From Gossypium raimondii (Eukaryota; Streptophyta; Magnoliopsida; Malvales; Malvaceae), in contig NC_068567.1 of NCBI RefSeq assembly GCF_025698545.1, forward strand, positions 58,781,371 through 58,845,370: 64,000 bases of DNA. The letters run 5' to 3'. Numbering within the stretch: the first letter of the stretch is position 1; every line of letters begins with the position of its first letter. The notes below the pieces were generated by a model. The model made no database searches. It was not told where the DNA came from and worked only from the letters and a program-made list of their open reading frames with translations. The position numbers and the translations under genes are program-made. Below, piece after piece: positions 62,461 to 64,000 of the stretch.

Positions 62461-64000
62461 ATGAGTGGAGCTGTGCTTGTAGCTCTTACAGCAACTATTG
62501 GTAACTTATTGCAAGGATGGGATAGTGCCACCATTGCTGGTAATTTACTTCTTTATAGTTCTTAATTAGTTTCATGAATTACTATATATATGTAGTGCAA
62601 TATATGTGAACTTCACTCTTTTAGACTAAAAGGTTCAGTTTCACATGTCACTGATCTATGGTAAACATAATTGACTTGAAGTTTCAATGTGAAGCATGTG
62701 TGATTTGGCTATCACTTCAGATTCATTAATTAGTTATCCTCTTTGAATTTCATGCTGTAGGTGCCGTTATGTACATAAAGAAAGAGTTTAAATTGGAGAG
62801 TGAACCAGCAATAGAAGGCCTAATTGTAGCAATGTCTCTCATTGGAGCTACCTGCATTACTACATGTTCAGGAAGCTTGTCAGACTGGCTAGGCCGCCGT
62901 CCCATCCTAATTATTTCATCCCTCCTTTATTTTCTTAGTGGTATTGTAATGTTATGGGCTCCTAATGTTCCCACCTTACTTTTGGCAAGACTTTTGGATG
63001 GATTAGGGATTGGATTGGCCGTAACTTTGATCCCGATTTATATATCCGAGACGGCACCACCAGAAATAAGGGGATTCTTGAATACCCTTCCGCTGTTTTC
63101 TGGTTGCCTTGGGATGTTTCTTTCATATTGCATGGTTTTTGGTATGTCGTTAACAACATTACCAAATTGGAGATTGATGCTTGGAGTTCTTTCTATTCCT
63201 TCCCTCGTATACTTAGCATTAACCGTATTCTTCTTGCCTGAATCACCAAGATGGCTAGTAAGTAAAGGTCGAATGAGCGAAGCAAGGAAGGTTTTGCAAA
63301 GGATACGCGGCAGGGAAGATGTTTCTGGTTAGTTGGATTGCATTCACTCCTTTTATGTTCCAGTGTTCCTTTACTACCTTTATGCACATTGTACTTGCCA
63401 CTGAGTTTGTGTTGTGTTTCCATTTATGAGTTCATGTGTGCACACAAAATAGGGGCTTCTCAAAGGCTATTAGTCTCTGCATATGATGAATACGATACAT
63501 CTTGTTGATATTATTTAGATGAACAGGTGAGATGGCTTTGCTAGTTGAGGGGCTTGGTGTTGGAGGTGAAACATCAATAGAGGAGTACCTCATTAGTTCC
63601 ATCAGTCGGGATTCTAAATATCCTGATACTGCCGGAAAAGATAGAATCAAGTTATATGGACCTGAAGAAGGTCTTTCCTGGACGGCCAAACCTGTCACTG
63701 GACAGAAAAGTTTTGGTCTTTTGTCTCAGCAACTTTTGTCTCAGCAACCAAGCGTAGCTCAGAGTCCTCTTGGGCTTGTGGATCCTCTTGTCGCACTCCT
63801 GGGAAGTGCCCATGAGAAGCTTTCTGAAGCAGGAAGTGTGCCGCGAAGTACACTTTTTCCATTTGTTAGCAGCTTCTCTGGTTTGGGAGGTCACCAAGTT
63901 AGAGCTGAAGAGTCTGATGAGGAGAGTGTTACCAGAGAGAGCGATGACGAGCAATCTGATGACTCTGATGACAATTTGCGGACTCCTTTGATCTCTTGGC
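62461..64000 (+). CDS. TMT: Tonoplast monosaccharide transporter (TMT/MSSP), 5' part
   Basis: Three exons: 62461-62539, 62761-63327 and from 63527 past the window end, all phase 1 with GT-AG junctions, giving the first 373 residues. The start MSGAVLVALTATIGNLLQGW with GWDSATIAG is characteristic. MFS sugar-transporter motifs follow: SDWLGRR 67-73, ARLLDGLGIG 102-111, YISETAPPEIRG 120-131, PESPRWLVSKG 186-196. The third exon opens the long hydrophilic central loop (EGLGVGGETSIEEYL; then FGLLSQQ..., acid/Ser-rich EESDEESVTRES, DDEQSDDSDDN), which is what separates TMT/MSSP from other sugar porters. These carriers move glucose (and sucrose) into the vacuole in exchange for protons. The C-terminal transmembrane half lies beyond the window. 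A 15-bp tandem duplication occurs in exon 3. No damage seen. Confidence 0.93.
63718..63747 (+). repeat. 15-bp in-frame tandem duplication in the TMT loop
   Basis: cttttgtctcagcaa occurs twice in tandem, giving LLSQQLLSQQ at residues 280-289 in the cytosolic loop. Confidence 0.9.

Overview
The window reads as nuclear DNA of a dicot plant, most likely cotton (Gossypium). Genes contain short GT-AG introns, intergenic DNA is very AT-rich, and much of it is nested retrotransposon. The long-LTR segment at about 4.77-5.07 kb carries the repeated acacggcc/gcgtgtg motif that I associate with cotton Gypsy-type LTRs. The organism call is inference from repeats and gene families; no search was run.

Layout. 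0-6.7 kb is nested transposon remnants: an LTR end, a solo LTR of 2.8 kb, a shorter LTR and a LINE ORF1 scrap. 7.1-11.2 kb holds a THA8-like PPR protein gene (+) and an uncharacterised plant gene (-). 11.2-16.0 kb has a MITE with a perfect 9-bp target duplication and an LTR folded back on itself as a large imperfect palindrome. 16.3-22.2 kb carries an aminoacylase-1 (M20 peptidase) gene in five exons and a small coiled-coil protein gene in two exons, both +. 22.7-29.2 kb is a decayed LINE on the minus strand, split by a 1.1-kb Mutator-like element with long terminal inverted repeats and a 10-bp duplication. 30-32.6 kb holds a nuclear copy of the 3' end of plastid atpA and an intron-containing fragment of a plant pantothenate kinase gene. 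34.2-34.7 kb is a single-exon gene of unknown function. 36-46 kb is again mobile: a paired dispersed repeat, a copia remnant with its 3' LTR, a second LINE interrupted by a 2.6-kb solo LTR, and two MITEs, one with a telomere-like core. 47.3-51.2 kb is a complete calcium-dependent protein kinase gene (CPK5/6/26 type, minus strand, seven coding exons plus a 5' UTR intron). 51.5-61 kb has MITEs, microsatellites and another large LTR. The window ends inside a tonoplast monosaccharide transporter gene (TMT/MSSP family, +) whose first three coding exons are present.

The genes are unrelated in function (organelle RNA metabolism, amino acid deacylation, calcium signalling, vacuolar sugar import) and share no operon-like logic. 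I found no CRISPR, tRNA or rRNA gene. The most unusual things here are structural: several short inverted-repeat elements with 9-10 bp target duplications close to genes, the folded-back LTR, the long-TIR element that cleanly splits a LINE, the organelle and gene fragments, and an exon-like block downstream of the kinase stop codon.
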